From Selenomonadaceae bacterium (GTDB lineage Bacteria > Bacillota > Negativicutes > Selenomonadales > Selenomonadaceae): a DNA stretch of 64,000 nt. Of this stretch, positions 1-8,200 are shown in pieces (the first letter of the stretch is position 1; the number at the start of each line of letters is the position of its first letter). Both the position numbers and the translations under genes were made by a program. The DNA is taken from positions 62,001 through 126,000 of the forward strand of contig JAGABT010000016.1 in assembly GCA_017614505.1 (NCBI GenBank). The letters are read 5' to 3'. The notes beneath the pieces were generated by a model that was not told the origin of the DNA, did not search any database, and was given only the letters and a program-made list of their open reading frames with translations.

Positions 1-762
1 GCAGTTGGTTTGCGGCAAATCCGTGGCGAACAGGAAAAATCTGCCCTGCACACTTTCGCAGTAAACCGCCGCTGAATGATTTGTCGCCAGCTTTTGTCGA
101 ATATCCCTGAACCCGCGCCGAATGCTTTTGTCGCGGAAAAAAAATCTGTCCTCCCTGCCGTAGTTTCTGTAAGGAACAACAATCTGACCCTGCCGCTCCT
201 GAATCAGCAGGCGCCCTTCCGAGTGATATTCCGACAGCCCGAATAAATCCGCCAGTAAATCTTCGTCGTATAGCCGGTAAATTACCCCGCGAACGTTGCC
301 GCCGTTCATGACGGGGACGGCGAAAAGCAAGCCCTTGCCCGCGCAGTAATCCACTACGGTGCTGCCGCGGTACGCATTGGGAAAGCGCGCAAATTCCAGT
401 TTTGAAACTGTCCTGCCGTAAATCGGTTTGCCGTCAATATGCAGCAGTCCCACGGAAATTTTATCGTTGGCAGCTTTCAGCAGCGATAAAAAATTTTCCT
501 CGGAATGCGCGTCGGGGTGCGCCTCGAAATAATGCGCCGCCATTTTCAGTTCCGAAAGTTCCTTGGCGAATCTTTCTTCCGCGACGATAGCCAGATCCGA
601 CGCCTGCTTTGCCATGGTTTTTTCCAGCGTTTCATTCAGCAGGCTGTTGACCTCCGCCCGTATGAACAAGCCCGCCAGTATCAGTACGACCAGCAGCACT
701 ACGAACTGCGCGATAATTTTTCGTACGTACTTTTCGTTCAAGCTAAATCCGAGCTCATTCAA
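1..762 (-). CDS. Membrane-anchored sensor protein, N-terminal part (partial)
   Basis: Reading the minus strand from about 762 to the window edge gives an open frame of about 254 codons without a stop. It begins with a short basic segment, then one hydrophobic helix (about residues 15-30, rich in Val, Leu and Ile). After it comes a long non-membrane region with helices (KTMAKQASDLAIVAEERF) and a PAS/Cache-like alternation (HIDGKPIYGRT, GLLFAVPVMNGGNVRGVIY). That layout matches the extracytoplasmic input domain of a sensor kinase, diguanylate cyclase or chemoreceptor; the output domain lies outside the window. The start is uncertain: TTG at 760-762, overlapping the end of the BMP gene, or TTG at 739-741. 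It is the third gene of an operon with a receiver-GGDEF protein and a BMP-family binding protein, so it probably senses together with the latter. The sensor class is inferred. Confidence 0.6.
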   Translation of the reverse strand, partial: MNELGFSLNEKYVRKIIAQFVVLLVVLILAGLFIRAEVNSLLNETLEKTMAKQASDLAIVAEERFAKELSELKMAAHYFEAHPDAHSEENFLSLLKAANDKISVGLLHIDGKPIYGRTVSKLEFARFPNAYRGSTVVDYCAGKGLLFAVPVMNGGNVRGVIYRLYDEDLLADLFGLSEYHSEGRLLIQERQGQIVVPYRNYGREDRFFFRDKSIRRGFRDIRQKLATNHSAAVYCESVQGRFFLFATDLPQTNC

Positions 763-1864
763 TGACCTCGACCCCCTTCACGAGCCAGTTGACATCTTCG
801 AGGAGTGTATCGTCGCTAATCGTCTCGTTGTCACGGCAGCGCAGGTTGCCCTGGTTATCGTAAATCTCGCCGGAAAAAATCAGGTAGTCGTTGACCAGTT
901 CCTCCTTCAGAAAATCGAGGCGCGAAATCATTTCCTCGCTGACTGCCGGCGAATAATCCGACAACATAACCGCGCCGCGATCAATCCCAACCCAGTAATT
1001 GTCTACGGAATTTATCTCGCCCTTCAGATAGCGCTGAATTATATCTGCGTAGTACAAATCCCAGCGGCAGATGACCGAAGTAAGATAATGCTCGGAATAG
1101 CCGTTCAGAATGGCGTTGAACCCGATAAAATCTGCGCCCAGCCGTTCAGCAACAATCCCCGTGGCGTCTTCGTTCTGGTGGTAGGTGAGTACGTCCGCGC
1201 CAGCTTCCTTAATCAGCCGTTCAGCGTTAATCATTTCAGTCGCTTCGTCCTTCCAGTTACCCGTCCAGGTGACGACAACTTTCGCGTTGGGATTGACCCG
1301 CTTCACGCCAAGGGTAAAGGCGTTTATCCCGCGGTTGACTTCGGTGTTAGACATCGCCGCCACGTAGCCTACGACATTCGTTTTTGTCTTCATACCGGCG
1401 AGCGCTCCCGAAAGATAGCGTCCCTGATACATTCGCACGAAATACGAAGATAAATTCCGCCCGTGAACTTCCGCCGAAATCGTTGCAAAGGCGATATTGG
1501 GATAGACCGCAATGATACTTTGAACTTCCATCGGGTAGCTGTAACTCGCCAGAAAAATCATTCCGGCGCCTTCCTTTATCAGCTCCTGAATCGCCTCAGG
1601 ACACTGACCAGAATTTTCCTTAACGTTGTCCCTTACAAGCAGTTCCACGCCAAAATCATCGCACGCCTTTTTTATTCCGTCGTAATGCGAACCGTTCCAG
1701 CCAGGCGTATGAATATCGCCGGTTATGATAAACCCAATTTTTTCGTGCGGCTCCTCGAAATTCTGACTGAAATTGAAAGCCAGCACGACTACGGGTATTA
1801 CAACCAGCAGGCTCAGCGCTGCCGACAGCATATGAAACTTTTTCAGTTTGCGCAGAAATTCCAT
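755..1864 (-). CDS. BMP-family ligand-binding protein, membrane-anchored
   Basis: 369 residues. A basic N-terminus and one hydrophobic helix (about residues 12-30) without a lipobox suggest an uncleaved anchor or signal peptide. The rest reads as a BMP/PnrA-type periplasmic binding protein: KIGFIITGDIHTPGWNGSHY at about 42, a GMIFLASYSYP strand, the AGALAGM-like stretch YLSGALAGMKTKTNVVGYVA, then GVKRVNPNAKV and DNYWVGIDRG. Known members bind nucleosides or autoinducer-like ligands for ABC import, or present a ligand to a sensor. No ABC permease or ATPase is adjacent. The gene sits between a response regulator with GGDEF and a membrane sensor, so I infer a sensory role. The ATG lies 9 bases after an AAGGAC site, directly behind the upstream stop. 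The ligand is unknown. Confidence 0.82.
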   Translation of the reverse strand: MEFLRKLKKFHMLSAALSLLVVIPVVVLAFNFSQNFEEPHEKIGFIITGDIHTPGWNGSHYDGIKKACDDFGVELLVRDNVKENSGQCPEAIQELIKEGAGMIFLASYSYPMEVQSIIAVYPNIAFATISAEVHGRNLSSYFVRMYQGRYLSGALAGMKTKTNVVGYVAAMSNTEVNRGINAFTLGVKRVNPNAKVVVTWTGNWKDEATEMINAERLIKEAGADVLTYHQNEDATGIVAERLGADFIGFNAILNGYSEHYLTSVICRWDLYYADIIQRYLKGEINSVDNYWVGIDRGAVMLSDYSPAVSEEMISRLDFLKEELVNDYLIFSGEIYDNQGNLRCRDNETISDDTLLEDVNWLVKGVEVIE

Positions 1865-1876
1865 AACACTCAGTCC

Positions 1877-3154
1877 TTAAAAAATTCCTTCCCGCTCGTA
1901 TGAAATTTTCTCGACCGTAGCGGGTTTCAGCCGCGAAAAAATTCTGTCCCTTACGCCGTCGCTTTCTTCCTCCGTCGCCTCCATGAGCAGTACGAAAAAT
2001 TTATTCCCGCCGCTCTGCGAAACGCAGTCGCTCCGCCGCAGTGAACGCAGCAAAACATCCTTAACTTCCTCCGCCGCACTGCTATCGCTAAGCGTGAACT
2101 GCATAAGCGTCAAGCCCTTGCGGTAATGCTCCGCCATTCGCGAAAGCAGCTGATAAATTTTTTTGAACGTGTCGAAGTCAACAAAATACGCTTCCTTATC
2201 AACATTCCGCTCGCCGAGAATCATGCGCATTTGCGAAATTCCGCCGCCGCCGGAAATTTTTTTATGCTCGTGGTGCATTTGCGCGTTATAAACCGTAAGC
2301 CCGTGCTTGCCGTGCTGCTTGACGCTGTAGAGCGCGCTGTCAGCCTTCTTGTAGAGCGACGCGAAATCCCTGCCTTCATCGGGTACGAAAACCGCGCCGA
2401 CGCTCACGCCCAGCGGAATTTCCATTTCAGCGCCCATAAATTCTTTTGCAGAGGCTACAAGCTGGCGGTTGAGAAATTCCGTCCGGCTCCGCAAAACTTT
2501 TTCGTCGTCAACGTTCTGCAGGTACAAAATAAATTCGTCGCCACCCATACGCCCTGCCAAATCCGTTTCCCGCGTGATTTTCTTCAGCAGTTCGGCAAAT
2601 CGTACCAGAATTTTATCGCCCATCGCGTGCCCGTAAATATCATTCACCAGCTTGAAACTGTCCATGTCAACCATCATGAGCGCGCCGGAGGAATGCTCTG
2701 CCAGCGCGCCAATTTCGTCCTGCGAAGCCGCCTTGTTCAGCAAGCCTGTAAGCGGGTCAGTCGACGCCGCAGTTTTAAGACCGCGAATTTTGTCAAGGTT
2801 ATCGATAATATTCCCGACGCGGCGTAACAGTACGTCCGGCTTAAGCGGCTTGCGAATGTAATCTGCCGCGCCCAGCTCGAAGCCCTTGCTCTCGCTCTCG
2901 TCGCTTTCGTCCGCCGTCATGAACATTATCGGCACCGGCGTGGCGCTTTGTTCCTGCAGCAGCTTATGAAGTTCGTAGCCGTCCATTTCCGGCATCAGTA
3001 AATCCGACAAAACTAAATCTGGTCGTTCCTGCGCGAAAATTTCCAGCGCCTCCGCGCCGTTCGACGCCGTTACCACTTCGTATTTCGTCGACAAAATCCG
3101 CCGCGCCAGCAGCAGCATTATCTGTTCGTCGTCCACAATTAAAATCTTGCTCAT
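1877..3154 (-). CDS. Response regulator with GGDEF domain and degenerate second GGDEF-like domain
   Basis: 425 residues. Residues 1-118 are a receiver domain with acidic D8/D9, phosphoacceptor D51 (LVLSDLLMP) and K102. Residues about 130-290 are a GGDEF diguanylate cyclase with intact GGDEF at 204-208 and the inhibitory I-site RETD at 195-198, exactly five residues before it, so it should make c-di-GMP and be product-inhibited. Residues about 305-425 look like a second GGDEF fold whose signature has decayed to GGNKF (382-386) while RRSD stays five residues upstream (373-376). It is the first gene of an operon with the BMP protein and the membrane sensor. Start supported by GAAGGTAA four bases before the ATG. 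A close paralogue with the same architecture is at 40683-41999. No HTH is present, so output is enzymatic or allosteric. Confidence 0.92.
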   Translation of the reverse strand: MSKILIVDDEQIMLLLARRILSTKYEVVTASNGAEALEIFAQERPDLVLSDLLMPEMDGYELHKLLQEQSATPVPIMFMTADESDESESKGFELGAADYIRKPLKPDVLLRRVGNIIDNLDKIRGLKTAASTDPLTGLLNKAASQDEIGALAEHSSGALMMVDMDSFKLVNDIYGHAMGDKILVRFAELLKKITRETDLAGRMGGDEFILYLQNVDDEKVLRSRTEFLNRQLVASAKEFMGAEMEIPLGVSVGAVFVPDEGRDFASLYKKADSALYSVKQHGKHGLTVYNAQMHHEHKKISGGGGISQMRMILGERNVDKEAYFVDFDTFKKIYQLLSRMAEHYRKGLTLMQFTLSDSSAAEEVKDVLLRSLRRSDCVSQSGGNKFFVLLMEATEEESDGVRDRIFSRLKPATVEKISYEREGIF

Positions 3155-3285
3155 AGCGTTACCTTCAATCGTTGCCTAAGTTATCCACAAAATTACTACG
3201 TTTTGAACGTATACCGTCATTATTTTTTTCGCCGCCCTGCAAAGTTTCCCTTTATCACTTTTTCGATAATCGCTGCACTTTTTGC

Positions 3286-3314
3286 AAAAAAAATGGCTCG
3301 GATTTTTCCAAGCC
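3286..3314 (-). terminator. Rho-independent terminator after the GIY-YIG gene
   Basis: On the minus strand an 8-bp stem with one wobble pair (3307-3314 with 3295-3302, four-base loop) is followed by an A and eight T residues. It lies about 40 bases past the stop of the minus-strand GIY-YIG gene and before the response-regulator operon. Confidence 0.75.
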
Positions 3315-3350
3315 GAAATTTTTTTATTGCCGGTAATGACACCGCTTTTT

Positions 3351-3986
3351 TTATTCGCCGCGCTGAGCGTTTTCCTGTGCCGCCGCCTCAGCGCGTTTTC
3401 TCTCCCAGTAAGCTTTCGTTGCTGCTGACATTTTTGCCTTTGCCTCGTCAGTGTGTTTATGACCGGCAAAATTTTTGTGACCAGCCGCATAAGTGTTGCC
3501 GCGCATTCGTTCTGTCAATGCGTTTAATTCTTCAGGATGACTTTCCCAGTAAGCTTTGACAGTCGCAGCTCGTTTAGCTTTTTCGGCTTCGGTTTGTGGG
3601 CGACCTGGTCGGCCCGTTTTAGTCAAAGAAATTTGCCGACGAATATCACCTGACAGGTCATTAGCTCCTTCGCCGCCGATTGTAAGATTGTAGCCTTCTG
3701 GGTATAGCGTGCCAAGCTCGCGAATCCAGAAAATCTCAAACGCATTCTGCTGCTCTTTCGTGTAGCATTTTTCGATAGATTCAACGCGGAAGTGTTCGAT
3801 GCCGTATTTGCGCATGGCGTTGCCGATAGCAGAATCCTCGTAAAGGTGTTCCTTGAAACGCTTTTTGATGTCACGCGTTGTCTGCCCGATGTATAATTTT
3901 TTATTTATGTCATTCGAGATGATGTAAATTTCGCCGTAGTAGCCCTCTTTCTCCTTGCCGGCAACTTTTTCTTCGTCCATAAACAT
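3351..3986 (-). CDS. GIY-YIG endonuclease-like protein with NUMOD-type C-terminus
   Basis: 211 residues from the chosen ATG. The N-terminal third has the GIY-YIG core: GEIYIISNDINKKLYIGQTT, then a conserved-looking Arg/His pair (KKRFKEHL), matching nickase/homing endonuclease catalytic domains. The tail (about 125-211) carries NUMOD3-like DNA-binding motifs (GHKNFAGHKHTDEAKAKMS and KAYWE twice). Freestanding genes of this type are often selfish elements of phages and Firmicutes. ATG at 3986 is preferred over one 48 bases upstream because AAAGGCGGGGG precedes it. It is divergent from typA and its promoter region overlaps that of typA. A second, differently built GIY-YIG gene is at 31419. No intron or split host gene was seen. 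Domain call firm, mobility inferred. Confidence 0.82.
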   Translation of the reverse strand: MFMDEEKVAGKEKEGYYGEIYIISNDINKKLYIGQTTRDIKKRFKEHLYEDSAIGNAMRKYGIEHFRVESIEKCYTKEQQNAFEIFWIRELGTLYPEGYNLTIGGEGANDLSGDIRRQISLTKTGRPGRPQTEAEKAKRAATVKAYWESHPEELNALTERMRGNTYAAGHKNFAGHKHTDEAKAKMSAATKAYWERKRAEAAAQENAQRGE

Positions 3987-3999
3987 ACCCCCGCCTTTC

Positions 4000-4028
4000 T
4001 TGACATTGCGGCGAGAGCGTGCTAAAAT
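4000..4028 (+). promoter_or_regulatory. Sigma-A-type promoter for typA
   Basis: TTGACA at 4000-4005, 17-base spacer, TAAAAT at 4023-4028. The hexamers are near consensus with ideal spacing, about 110 bases upstream of the typA start, and overlap the start region of the divergent GIY-YIG gene. Confidence 0.8.
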
Positions 4029-4043
4029 AATCAAACTGAAAAG

Positions 4044-4102
4044 GCTCTACGCCGCTTTGGTTGGTTGTTTTACGCTTTCAATCTTAGCACGTAGAGCTTT
4101 TT
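4044..4102 (+). promoter_or_regulatory. Hairpin plus T-tract in the typA leader (possible attenuator)
   Basis: Arms GCTCTACG (4044-4051) and CGTAGAGC (4090-4097) are perfectly complementary across a 38-base loop and are followed by five T residues. The structure lies between the promoter and the typA start, so readthrough could be controlled. No known riboswitch consensus was recognised. Confidence 0.5.
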
Positions 4103-4141
4103 CTGTCAAGAGAAATAAAAATGCTTGGAAAGGAATTTTTT

Positions 4142-5968
4142 ATGACTATAAATTCTGGTATCAGAAATATTGCAATCATTGCCCACGTGGATGTGGGGAA
4201 AAGTCATCTCGTGGGCAATTTTTTAGCGCAAAGTCATGTTTTTCGCGATAACGAGAAAGTAGATTTGCTCATCATGGATTCCGGCGCACTCGAAAAAGAA
4301 CGCGGTATAACAATTTTATCAAAAAACACCGCGATTATTTATAGCGGCGTGAAAATCAATCTCGTGGATACTCCGGGACATGCTGATTTCGGCGGCGAAG
4401 TTGAACGTGTCCTTGGAATGGTTGATGGCGCCCTGCTTTTGGTTGATGCCTCGGAAGGTCCCCGCCCGCAAACTCGCTACGTCCTGCGTAAGGCACTCGA
4501 ATATAATCTGAAAATTATCGTTGTCATAAACAAAATCGACAAACCCGACGCCCGTATTTCCGACGTTGAGGACGAAATTTTGGAAATGTTTATGGAGCTG
4601 GGTGCGGACGACGAACAGCTTGATTTCCCGCTCGTCTATACTTCAGCCAAACTTGGTATCGCCAAAAAAAATATGAGCGACGACAGTACTGACATGAAGC
4701 CGCTGCTTGACACGATTCTTGAAGAAATTCCTGCGCCGGAAGGTGAAGTTGACGCGCCGCTCCAGCTGGTTGTTACCACGCTCGAAGCGAATGACTACGT
4801 TGGAAAAATTATTATCGGCAGGGTGCACCGCGGCAAAATTAAAACCGGCGAGACCGTGGCGATTATGAGCCCCGACGGCGTTAAGCGCGGCAAGGTCGGC
4901 AAGGTTTTCACCTACGAGGGCTTGAACCGCGTCGAAGTTGCTGAAGCCGGTATGGGCGAAATTGTGGCGCTCACCGGCTTAACCGAGGCGTCGATTGGCG
5001 ATACCATTGCTGATTTGGAAAATCCAGAGGCGCTGCCTGGTATTCGCGTGGACGAGCCGACGCTCAGCGTGACTTTCGGCGTCAACACCAGTCCTTTCGC
5101 CGGCAAGGAAGGGCAGTTCGTCACCAGCCGCCACATTCGCGACAGGCTTTTCAAAGAGGCTGAAACCAACGTCGCTCTGCGCGTTGAGGAAACTGATTCG
5201 GCGGACGTTTTCAAAGTCAGCGGGCGCGGCGAACTCCACCTGTCGATTCTGATTGAAACCATGCGCCGCGAAGGCTACGAACTGCAGATTGGCAAGCCCG
5301 AAGTTGTTTACAAGACTATCGACGGCAAAAAGTGCGAGCCTATCGAATCGCTTACCGTTGAAGTTCCCGCCGAGTACGTCGGCACTGCCATGGAAAGTCT
5401 CGGTCGGCGCAAAGCGGAAATGCTCGACATGACGGAAATTGCCGGCTACATGCGGATTAATTTTCTCATTCCTGCGCGCGGTCTGATTGGCTTCCGCTCC
5501 GAACTTTTAACAAGTACGCGCGGCAACGGCATTATGAATCACGTTTTCCACGGCTACGAACCGTACAAGGGCGACATTCCTGGGCGCAGTCGCGGCAGTC
5601 TCGTTGCGTTCGAGGAAGGCACAACCACCGGCTACGGAATTTTCAACCTGCAGGATCGCGGTACGATGTTTATCGAGCCGAATCAGCGCGTTTACGAAGG
5701 AATGATTGTCGGCGAAAATTCCCGCGAAATGGATATTGACATTAACCCCTGCAAGCAGAAACACGCCACGAATATGCGTTCCAGCGCCGCCGACGAGGCG
5801 ATTCGCCTTGTTCCACCGCGCTTTATGAGCCTTGAACAGGCGCTCGAATACATCAACGACGATGAGCTGGTTGAAGTCACGCCGCAGAGTATCCGCCTGC
5901 GCAAGGCCGTACTCAACCATAACATTCGCGGTCGTGCCGCTAAGAACGCCAGAAAATCCGAAAGTTAA
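4142..5968 (+). CDS. typA: TypA/BipA-family translational GTPase
   Basis: 608 residues, usual length for TypA, a ribosome-binding GTPase used in stress adaptation and 50S maturation. G motifs in order: P-loop at 14-21, [10 protein letters not shown] (switch region), [15 protein letters not shown], then the EF-G-like beta-barrel and domains III/V ([34 protein letters not shown]) and the TypA C-terminus ([24 protein letters not shown]). The P-loop is odd: [11 protein letters not shown] where family members usually have AHVDHGKTTLV. The G-K-S core survives, but the His, the second Thr and the following Asp differ. ATG at 4142 preferred because GGAAAGGA sits seven bases upstream. The stop overlaps the ecfT start (TAATG), implying translational coupling. 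Confidence 0.95.
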   Translation: MTINSGIRNIAIIAHVDVGKSHLVGNFLAQSHVFRDNEKVDLLIMDSGALEKERGITILSKNTAIIYSGVKINLVDTPGHADFGGEVERVLGMVDGALLLVDASEGPRPQTRYVLRKALEYNLKIIVVINKIDKPDARISDVEDEILEMFMELGADDEQLDFPLVYTSAKLGIAKKNMSDDSTDMKPLLDTILEEIPAPEGEVDAPLQLVVTTLEANDYVGKIIIGRVHRGKIKTGETVAIMSPDGVKRGKVGKVFTYEGLNRVEVAEAGMGEIVALTGLTEASIGDTIADLENPEALPGIRVDEPTLSVTFGVNTSPFAGKEGQFVTSRHIRDRLFKEAETNVALRVEETDSADVFKVSGRGELHLSILIETMRREGYELQIGKPEVVYKTIDGKKCEPIESLTVEVPAEYVGTAMESLGRRKAEMLDMTEIAGYMRINFLIPARGLIGFRSELLTSTRGNGIMNHVFHGYEPYKGDIPGRSRGSLVAFEEGTTTGYGIFNLQDRGTMFIEPNQRVYEGMIVGENSREMDIDINPCKQKHATNMRSSAADEAIRLVPPRFMSLEQALEYINDDELVEVTPQSIRLRKAVLNHNIRGRAAKNARKSES

Positions 5969-6768
5969 TGCTGCAGGATATAACGCTCGGACAATTTTTT
6001 CCAGGCGAATCGATACTGCACCGGCTCGACCCGCGCACGAAAATAATTCTGCTGTTCGCGCTGATGATTTTGATTTTCGCAGTCAAAGGCGCGGCGGCGT
6101 ATTCAGCCTTAACCTGCGCGACGATTTTTTTAGTGCTGGCGTCGAAAGTTCCGCCGCTGACGGTTTTGAAGTCGCTGAAGCCGCTGCTGTGGATAATCCT
6201 GTTCACGCTGGCGATACATTTGGTCAGCCATGGCGGCGAAGTTCTGGCGGAATTTTGGATATTCCAAATCACGGACGAAGGCGTCAGATTTGGCGTGCTG
6301 ATAAGCTTGCGGCTGATACTGCTGATAATTTTGTCGAGCCTGCTGACGTTCACGACCTCGCCGCTGCAGTTGACGGACGCGCTGGAAAAACTGCTGTCGC
6401 CGCTGGCGAAAGTGGGCGTACCGGCGCACGAACTGGCGATGATGATGACGATAGCGCTGCGGTTTATCCCGACGCTTTTGGAGGAGACGGATAAAATCAT
6501 GAAGGCGCAGAAGGCGCGGGGCGTGGACTTCGATTCGGGAAATATTTTGCGGCGAGCGAAAATGTTCGTGCCGGTTTTGGTGCCGCTGTTTTTATCGAGT
6601 TTCCGGCGCGCAGATGAACTTGCGATGGCAATGGAAGCGCGGTGCTATCGCGGCGGCGAAGGGCGGACGCATATGAAACAGCTGGCTTTTGGTCGCGCAG
6701 ATTTTTTAGCGGCGGGCGTGACGGTTTTATTTTGCGCGGGGCTGGGGATTTTGAGCTATGCGGACTGA
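5968..6768 (+). CDS. ecfT: ECF transporter transmembrane (T) component
   Basis: 266 residues with five or six hydrophobic segments. EcfT is the scaffold membrane subunit of energy-coupling-factor vitamin importers, joining the ATPases to substrate-binding S components. Family marks: N-terminal LHRLDPRTKI, the C-terminal cytoplasmic coupling helices with KARGVDF (first ARG motif) and MEARCYRGG (second Ala-Arg motif). Start ATG overlaps the typA stop. In many Firmicutes the order is ecfA1-ecfA2-ecfT-truA; here truA follows directly but the two ATPase genes are absent, with typA in their place, so EcfA must come from elsewhere. The vitamin cannot be told from this subunit. Confidence 0.93.
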   Translation: MLQDITLGQFFPGESILHRLDPRTKIILLFALMILIFAVKGAAAYSALTCATIFLVLASKVPPLTVLKSLKPLLWIILFTLAIHLVSHGGEVLAEFWIFQITDEGVRFGVLISLRLILLIILSSLLTFTTSPLQLTDALEKLLSPLAKVGVPAHELAMMMTIALRFIPTLLEETDKIMKAQKARGVDFDSGNILRRAKMFVPVLVPLFLSSFRRADELAMAMEARCYRGGEGRTHMKQLAFGRADFLAAGVTVLFCAGLGILSYAD

Positions 6769-7531
6769 ACTGAAAATGCGGCGGCGGAATATCGCGCTAC
6801 TGATAGCTTATGACGGCACGAATTACAACGGCTTTCAGCGGCAGAATCCGCCGAGCGTGGCGATACAGAATATTTTGGAGGAGCGGCTTGAAAAAATTTT
6901 CGGCGACAGCGTAGAACTTTCAGCGAGCGGCAGGACGGATGCCGGAGTTCATGCGCTGGGGCAGGTTGTCAACTTTTTCACCGACGGCAGAATTGAAGTC
7001 GAAAAAATTCCGCGCGCGGCGAGTGGCGCCCTTCCGCCGGATATTGTTGTACGTGACGCGTGGGAAGCCGATAAAAATTTCAGCGCGCTCCACAGCGCCA
7101 AGAGTAAAATCTATAGCTACAAAATCCAGCGCGACGCAACTTTGAACCCGTTCACTGAGCGTTTTGCGTGGCACATTCGATACCCGCTGGACGTGGAAAT
7201 TATGGCGGCGGCGCTGAAGATTATCGAAGGTGAACACGATTTTTCGGCGTTCAAGGCGGCGAGTTCTACGCATATGAATCCCGTGCGGACGATTTACGCG
7301 GCGGAGATTTTCGCGGAAAAGATTTTCAGCGCGGATATTCTGACTGTTAAAATTCACGCCAGCGGTTTCCTGTATCACATGGCGAGGAATATCGTAGCGG
7401 CGGTGGTTGAAGTCGGTCGGCACAGGCTCAGCCTTGAACGTTTCGCGCAGATTTTCGCCAGCGGCAACAGGAATTTGTACCCTGCAACGGCGCCAGCGAA
7501 TGGTCTCTGCCTCGAACAGGTTTTCTACTGA
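6758..7531 (+). CDS. truA: tRNA pseudouridine(38-40) synthase TruA
   Basis: 257 residues, or 251 if the ATG at 6776 is used. TruA isomerises uridines 38, 39 and 40 in the anticodon arm. The catalytic motif SGRTDAGVHALGQV with its Asp is at about 58, the N-terminal YDGTNYNGFQRQ strand is present, and C-terminal conserved stretches include SAKSKIYSYKI, DFSAFKA, GFLYHMARNIV. It overlaps the last 11 bases of ecfT. No strong ribosome site precedes either ATG, consistent with coupling to ecfT. A bidirectional terminator follows. Confidence 0.95.
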   Translation: MRTELKMRRRNIALLIAYDGTNYNGFQRQNPPSVAIQNILEERLEKIFGDSVELSASGRTDAGVHALGQVVNFFTDGRIEVEKIPRAASGALPPDIVVRDAWEADKNFSALHSAKSKIYSYKIQRDATLNPFTERFAWHIRYPLDVEIMAAALKIIEGEHDFSAFKAASSTHMNPVRTIYAAEIFAEKIFSADILTVKIHASGFLYHMARNIVAAVVEVGRHRLSLERFAQIFASGNRNLYPATAPANGLCLEQVFY

Positions 7532-7538
7532 AACTAAA

Positions 7539-7577
7539 AAGACCAAGCCAACTTTTAGCTCGGTCTTAATTTTTTTG
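7539..7577. terminator. Bidirectional rho-independent terminator
   Basis: AAGACC...GGTCTT stem with inner AGC/GCT pairs around one mismatch, followed by a T-run on the plus strand and preceded by A residues giving a T-run on the minus strand. It separates the convergent truA and the 7590-7982 gene. Confidence 0.85.
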
Positions 7578-7589
7578 CCGGTATTAAAG

Positions 7590-7982
7590 TTAACTGCGGC
7601 GGCGCTGCTTGTAGGGAACAATCTCCTCGAACTGCAGGATTTTAACGTTGCCGTCCAAATCCGCAAGTATAAATTCCTCAATCGCAAACTGCGAAAGGAA
7701 CTGGAAAGTTTCCTCGTTCGGCGCGTAGAAGCCCGCAATGTCAGCAACAATCGCCAGCGCGTCAAATTCACGCTTGCCGTCGGAAATCGCGCGGGACATC
7801 GCTACAAGCTCGGCGGGCATGCTCAGTTCAGCCACGGGGTGATCAATCGTGCAGCCGCTGTAGAGAGTGCCGTCGCTGGCAAGCGCGCAGGCGCCCGCAA
7901 TTATTCCGTCGTACAGAACATACGCGTTGCGAATCGAATCCATCGCCATTCGCACCATCGTATCCGCAATATCCAAATTCAT
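7590..7982 (-). CDS. Cytidine-deaminase-like protein lacking zinc ligands
   Basis: 130 residues. The fold signature of small tetrameric cytidine deaminase is clear: AGACALASDGTLYSGCTID at about 29-47, KREFDALAIVAD at 70-81, and the C-terminal ILQFEEIVPY. However, the zinc-binding and catalytic Cys-Ala-Glu reads Pro-Ala-Glu (56-58), and the second zinc motif Pro-Cys-x-x-Cys reads Pro-Asn-Glu-Glu-Thr (88-92). All three cysteine ligands are gone while the Glu is kept. A conventional zinc-dependent deaminase is therefore unlikely; a binding or regulatory role is possible. ATG at 7982 is preferred to one 33 bases upstream because GGGAGG precedes it. Single gene between a terminator and an intergenic repeat. 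The frame is intact, so this is not an obvious pseudogene. Confidence 0.75.
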   Translation of the reverse strand: MNLDIADTMVRMAMDSIRNAYVLYDGIIAGACALASDGTLYSGCTIDHPVAELSMPAELVAMSRAISDGKREFDALAIVADIAGFYAPNEETFQFLSQFAIEEFILADLDGNVKILQFEEIVPYKQRRRS

Positions 7983-8096
7983 TTTGCTATCGCCTCCCAA
8001 AATTTTCCGCCTCATAATACACCTGTTAAATTTGCCGTTGCCGCGAAAAATCCTTCAAGCCTTTTACATTCGTTTAACAGAAAATACGCGAATAAG

Positions 8097-8200
8097 ACGC
8101 GCCCCAAGGATGGGGCGCGGGCCGTCACAAGTCGCCGGAAGCGACTTCTGCGGCCCAGTTTTTCTTTGCTAGGCGTTTCTTTTTTCAAAAAGAAATGCCG
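8097..8200 (+). repeat. Dispersed palindromic repeat, copy A
   Basis: Made of a GCGCCCC...GGGGCGC hairpin, a GGGCCG...CGGCCC arm pair enclosing AGTCGCCGGAAGCGACT, a TTTCTTTG segment and a final TTTC...GAAATGC palindrome. It is shared with 9519, 14930 (inverted), 27894 and 45404. It lies in the divergent gap 7983-8327, where the rest of the sequence (8205-8300) shows no gene. Confidence 0.85.

Noticed and set aside
563..1453. Plus-strand 296-codon frame opposite the BMP gene
   Set aside because: Its sequence has no family features, and the minus strand carries a clear BMP-family protein with ribosome site and operon context.
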